From CAJMNU01 sp905214855 (GTDB lineage: Bacteria > Bacillota > Clostridia > Lachnospirales > Lachnospiraceae): a stretch of 64,000 nucleotides of DNA. Below are positions 61,337 through 64,000 of the stretch, piece after piece. The translations under genes and the position numbers were made by a program. Where the stretch lies: assembly GCA_937890595.1 (NCBI GenBank), contig CALADM010000017.1, positions 1-64,000 on the forward strand, in the 5' to 3' direction. The notes under the pieces are model-generated. The model did not search any database. It had not been told where the DNA came from and saw nothing but the letters and a program-made list of their open reading frames with translations. Every line of letters starts with the position of its first letter. The stretch's first letter is position 1.

Positions 61337-62752
61337 ATGCGTAAAAAGGAAAAACAGGTACTGATAGGTGCAGCAGTTTTGTTTGCCTGTGTACAGATCC
61401 CTAATACATATGCAGCAGAAAAGATTGATATGGTTCGGATTGTAATTGAAGATGTAGGGGATGTGGGGGTTGGAAGTTCCATTGGTGAGGTATTTGTCAG
61501 TGAGAATGATACAAGGTTTGAAATAAACAATGCCCAGTTTTTAAATGATACTGAGAAGTGGAGAGGTGGAGATATACCAAGAATTCAGATCGATCTGACA
61601 GCAGAGGATGGATATGTATTTTCCCATAGGGGAGCAGATCATTTTACTATTGGGGGAAAGGACGTTGTATTCAAAAGGGCTTCTATCTATGATAATGGGG
61701 AGAGGATGATCCTTGAGGCAGTTTTGCCTCGTCTGGAAGGACGTGTGAATCAGGTATCTGGAGTACAATGGGATGGATATACAGCAAACTGGGACGAAGA
61801 TAGTTTGGCAGACCGATATGAAATTTGGCTGTATCGCAATAATGAAGTAAAAAATAAGGTAAAAACAGAAGAAAACAGTTATGACTTTTCTGGAAAGATG
61901 ACTCAAAAAGGAAATTATAAGTTTCGTGTCCGCAGCCTGTCAGATAGGATAGAGGGGGATTGGTCTGATTTTTCAGATACCTATTATCTGACAGCGGAGG
62001 AAGCGGAAGAAAACAGAGATGATCCATTTGATCTTGGCAATGGACCAATGGGAGATGAGGAACTATTTTCTGGCAATGGACCTGCGGGCGGCAATAAGAA
62101 TCCGATAGGAGGAAATGGACCTGCGGGGGGTAATCCTGTTTCTGGCAGCAATCATCCATATGGAAATCATGCTATGGGATATGGCAGCAATGGAAATGAT
62201 CTTGTTACAGAGGGATGGGTGATGGGTCAAAGAGGCTGGTGGTATCGCTATTCCAATGGCTCTTTCCCTAGAAACTGTTGGAGAGAGATCAAGGGAAGGA
62301 TGTATCATTTTGATGAAAATGGATACCTTATGACCGGATGGCAGGAGGCATGGGATGGCTGGCATTATATTCTTCCTCAGGGAGAAGTAGCAGTGGGCTG
62401 GCAGTACATCAATGATCTTTGGTATTATCTGGATGAGACAGGCGTGATGCAGACTGGCTGGCAAAAGATTGGGGAGAACTGGTATTATCTGAATGAAAAT
62501 GGTGTAATGCAGACTGGCTGGCAGAAATTAAATGGAAACTGGTATTACTTAAATGGTAATGGTATGATGCTGACAGGATTCCAGAATATCAATGAAGTGT
62601 GGTATTATTTTGATGAAACAGGCGTGATGCAGACTGGTTGGCAGAAAGTAGGAAAAGATTGGTATTATATGGATGCCACAGGAGCAAGAGTGCAGGGAGT
62701 GTGGACTCCGGATGGCAAGTTTCTTGGAGAAAATGGTGCTATGATTCGATAA
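61337..62752 (+). CDS. Secreted protein with choline-binding-like cell-wall repeats
   Basis: A 471-aa exported protein. A signal peptide (1-26, ends NTYA) is followed by an unknown N-terminal domain (about 28-130), a fibronectin-III-like stretch (about 140-220, VQWDGYTANWDEDSLADRYE), a Gly/Asn/Pro-rich linker (about 235-290), and C-terminal wall-binding repeats (about 294-465) of the type GWQ...WYYLDE.GVMQT. These GW repeats, as in choline-binding and toxin-type proteins, bind wall polymers non-covalently. AAGGAGG precedes the ATG. There is no catalytic domain that I know. Related proteins occur in Lachnospiraceae; function unknown. Confidence 0.88.
   Translation: MRKKEKQVLIGAAVLFACVQIPNTYAAEKIDMVRIVIEDVGDVGVGSSIGEVFVSENDTRFEINNAQFLNDTEKWRGGDIPRIQIDLTAEDGYVFSHRGADHFTIGGKDVVFKRASIYDNGERMILEAVLPRLEGRVNQVSGVQWDGYTANWDEDSLADRYEIWLYRNNEVKNKVKTEENSYDFSGKMTQKGNYKFRVRSLSDRIEGDWSDFSDTYYLTAEEAEENRDDPFDLGNGPMGDEELFSGNGPAGGNKNPIGGNGPAGGNPVSGSNHPYGNHAMGYGSNGNDLVTEGWVMGQRGWWYRYSNGSFPRNCWREIKGRMYHFDENGYLMTGWQEAWDGWHYILPQGEVAVGWQYINDLWYYLDETGVMQTGWQKIGENWYYLNENGVMQTGWQKLNGNWYYLNGNGMMLTGFQNINEVWYYFDETGVMQTGWQKVGKDWYYMDATGARVQGVWTPDGKFLGENGAMIR
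62336..62695 (+). repeat. Exact 60-bp tandem repeats coding for wall-binding motifs
   Basis: Units begin GGCTGGCAG or variants at 62396, 62456, 62516, 62576 and 62636, a strict 60-bp period (20 residues). GCGTGATGCAGACTGG recurs almost unchanged. Earlier, more divergent copies lie at 62336-62395. The equal spacing and DNA-level identity suggest recent unit duplication. Confidence 0.85.
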
Positions 62753-62883
62753 AAAAATGCCTATTCTAAAAAAAAGAAGTATGGTATAATTTGTACAATA
62801 AGCGACAAGGTTAAAAACAGTAAGAGAAGTTATACTGGTAACTAGTAAAAAAACAAATATAATATAAGGAGGAATGGGGGATC

Positions 62884-64000
62884 ATGCTGACATTAAATTT
62901 AAAAGAGCTTGAGAACCGTGCAGAGTGGGAAAAAGCAGGAGTGAAGGTTCCGGGCTTTGATATGGCAAAGATGATTGAGGACACAAAGGAGAATCCTGTA
63001 TGGCTGCATTTTGGATCTGGAAACATTTTTAGAGGTTTCATTGCAAAACTACAGCAGCAGCTTTTGGAGAAAGGTGAGACAACACAGGGAATCATTGCAG
63101 GAGAGACATTCGATTTTGATATTATCAATAAGATCTATGCACCACATGACAATCTGAGCATCTTAGTAGGTTTAAAGCCGGATGGAAGTATGGACAAGGA
63201 GATCATTGCAAGCATTGCTGAGGGTGTCAAAGCAGATACCAGTGATCCAGTTCAGATCGCAAGACTGAAAGAGATTTTCAGAAATCCAAGTCTTCAGATG
63301 GTCAGCTTTACCATTACAGAAAAGGGTTATGCATTAAATGACATGAGCGGCAATCTCTCTGGTCTTGTACAGGCTGATATCCAGAATGGTCCAGAACAGG
63401 CAAAACATGCAGTGAGTGTTGTGACAGGTCTTTTGTATGAGCGTTATCAGAATGGTGCAGCTCCGATCGCTATGGTGAGCATGGACAACTGTAGCCATAA
63501 TGGTGAGAAATTAAGAAATTCTGTTATCACAATTGCAAAAGCATGGGTAGAGAATGGAAAGATGGAAGAAGGATTCTTGGCTTATGTAGAGGATGAAAAC
63601 CGTGTATCTTTCCCATGGAGTATGATCGATAAGATCACACCAAGACCAGCTAAAGAGGTAGAAGAAGTTCTTACAGAGGCTGGAATTCAGGATATGGCTC
63701 CGATCGTGACAAGCAGAAATACATTTATCGCACCGTTTGTCAATGCAGAGATCCCACAGTATCTGGTAGTGGAAGATCGTTTCCCGAATGGAAGACCGAA
63801 ACTGGAAGCTGCAGGTGTTTATATGACAGACCGTGATACCGTAAATAAGACAGAGAAAATGAAAGTTACCACCTGTCTGAATCCTTTGCATACAGCACTT
63901 GCAGTATATGGCTGTCTGCTGGGATATAAGAGTATCGCAGCTGAGATGAAAGATGAGCAGTTGGTGAAACTGATTGAGAAGATCGGTTATGTAGAGGGTA
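62884..64000 (+). CDS. Mannitol dehydrogenase-family oxidoreductase (3' end missing)
   Basis: The frame from ATG 62884 stays open to the window end (372 codons seen). NAD-binding motif WLHFGSGNIFRGF (near 40-52) and the catalytic region VSMDNCSHNGEKLR (near 199-212) mark the polyol-specific long-chain dehydrogenase family that includes mannitol dehydrogenase, fructuronate reductase (UxuB) and altronate dehydrogenase. FVNAEIPQYLVVEDRFPNGRP (near 284-304) is also family-typical. AAGGAGGAATGGGG lies before the ATG. The usual length is about 480-540, so roughly 120-170 residues are missing. Fructuronate reductase is a reasonable guess given uronate-degrading genes in the window. Confidence 0.88.
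   Translation, partial: MLTLNLKELENRAEWEKAGVKVPGFDMAKMIEDTKENPVWLHFGSGNIFRGFIAKLQQQLLEKGETTQGIIAGETFDFDIINKIYAPHDNLSILVGLKPDGSMDKEIIASIAEGVKADTSDPVQIARLKEIFRNPSLQMVSFTITEKGYALNDMSGNLSGLVQADIQNGPEQAKHAVSVVTGLLYERYQNGAAPIAMVSMDNCSHNGEKLRNSVITIAKAWVENGKMEEGFLAYVEDENRVSFPWSMIDKITPRPAKEVEEVLTEAGIQDMAPIVTSRNTFIAPFVNAEIPQYLVVEDRFPNGRPKLEAAGVYMTDRDTVNKTEKMKVTTCLNPLHTALAVYGCLLGYKSIAAEMKDEQLVKLIEKIGYVEG

Overview
The window looks like a chromosomal segment of a low-to-moderate-GC anaerobic Firmicute, most likely a gut Lachnospiraceae (Blautia/Ruminococcus-like; genus is a guess). Reasons: DUF3794/LysM spore-coat-type protein, reverse rubrerythrin next to PerR, LuxS, YesMN-type two-component system, CUT1 sugar importers without their own ATPase, choline-binding-like cell-wall repeats, and strong AGGAGG ribosome sites with sigma-A promoters. 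No rRNA, tRNA, CRISPR array or prophage structural genes were seen.

Layout. (1) 1-3905: an AT-rich accessory patch with a SIR2-domain protein of the kind used in anti-phage defence, a large serine recombinase, a 3' gene remnant and a pair of direct repeats; it looks like a small integrated element or its scar. (2) 3906-10696: a PrcB-like lipoprotein, then a CUT1 sugar importer (permease, permease, binding protein) and an 825-aa toroid-type carbohydrate-active protein of unknown reaction. (3) 10762-13336: cysteine/sulfur genes cysK, cysE and a TtcA-family thiolase, with a curious leader. (4) 13492-22071: DUF3794-LysM protein, exonuclease III, ABC-F ATPase, a GH13 isoamylase-like protein whose three catalytic carboxylates all appear replaced, an M42 peptidase and luxS (minus strand).

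(5) 22356-34538: the main accessory system, a Gram-positive polysaccharide utilisation locus: binding protein, two permeases, YesM-type kinase, YesN-type regulator, GH29 alpha-L-fucosidase, heparinase II/III-family lyase and an FAD oxidoreductase. The regulator pair probably senses the glycan and activates the importer; the enzymes would defucosylate and depolymerise it. (6) 34760-36830: trpS and a GNAT acetyltransferase, convergent on a very strong bidirectional terminator. (7) 37005-41682: anaerobic glycerol-3-phosphate operon (glpA-like, NAD/FAD partner, DUF1667, glpK).

(8) 41713-51183: AAC(3)-family acetyltransferase, M20 peptidase, two MATE transporters, a sodium symporter, a wall-anchored 5'-nucleotidase and an aldose-epimerase-like protein. 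(9) 51363-54361 (minus): reverse rubrerythrin and perR with near-perfect promoters and a Per-box-like site, a LysR regulator and a PHP phosphatase. (10) 54646-64000: S1-domain protein, dtd, M18 aminopeptidase, secreted FKBP/trigger-factor-like foldase, xpt, HAD phosphatase, an unknown lipoprotein, a secreted protein with exact 60-bp cell-wall-binding repeats, and the start of a mannitol-dehydrogenase-family gene cut by the window end.

The most unusual items are the probable pseudoenzyme GH13, the SIR2/recombinase patch, the fucosidase-lyase-oxidoreductase locus, the cysK leader, and the paired hairpins between binding protein and permease in the second importer. All functional calls rest on reading motifs by eye; no database search was possible.
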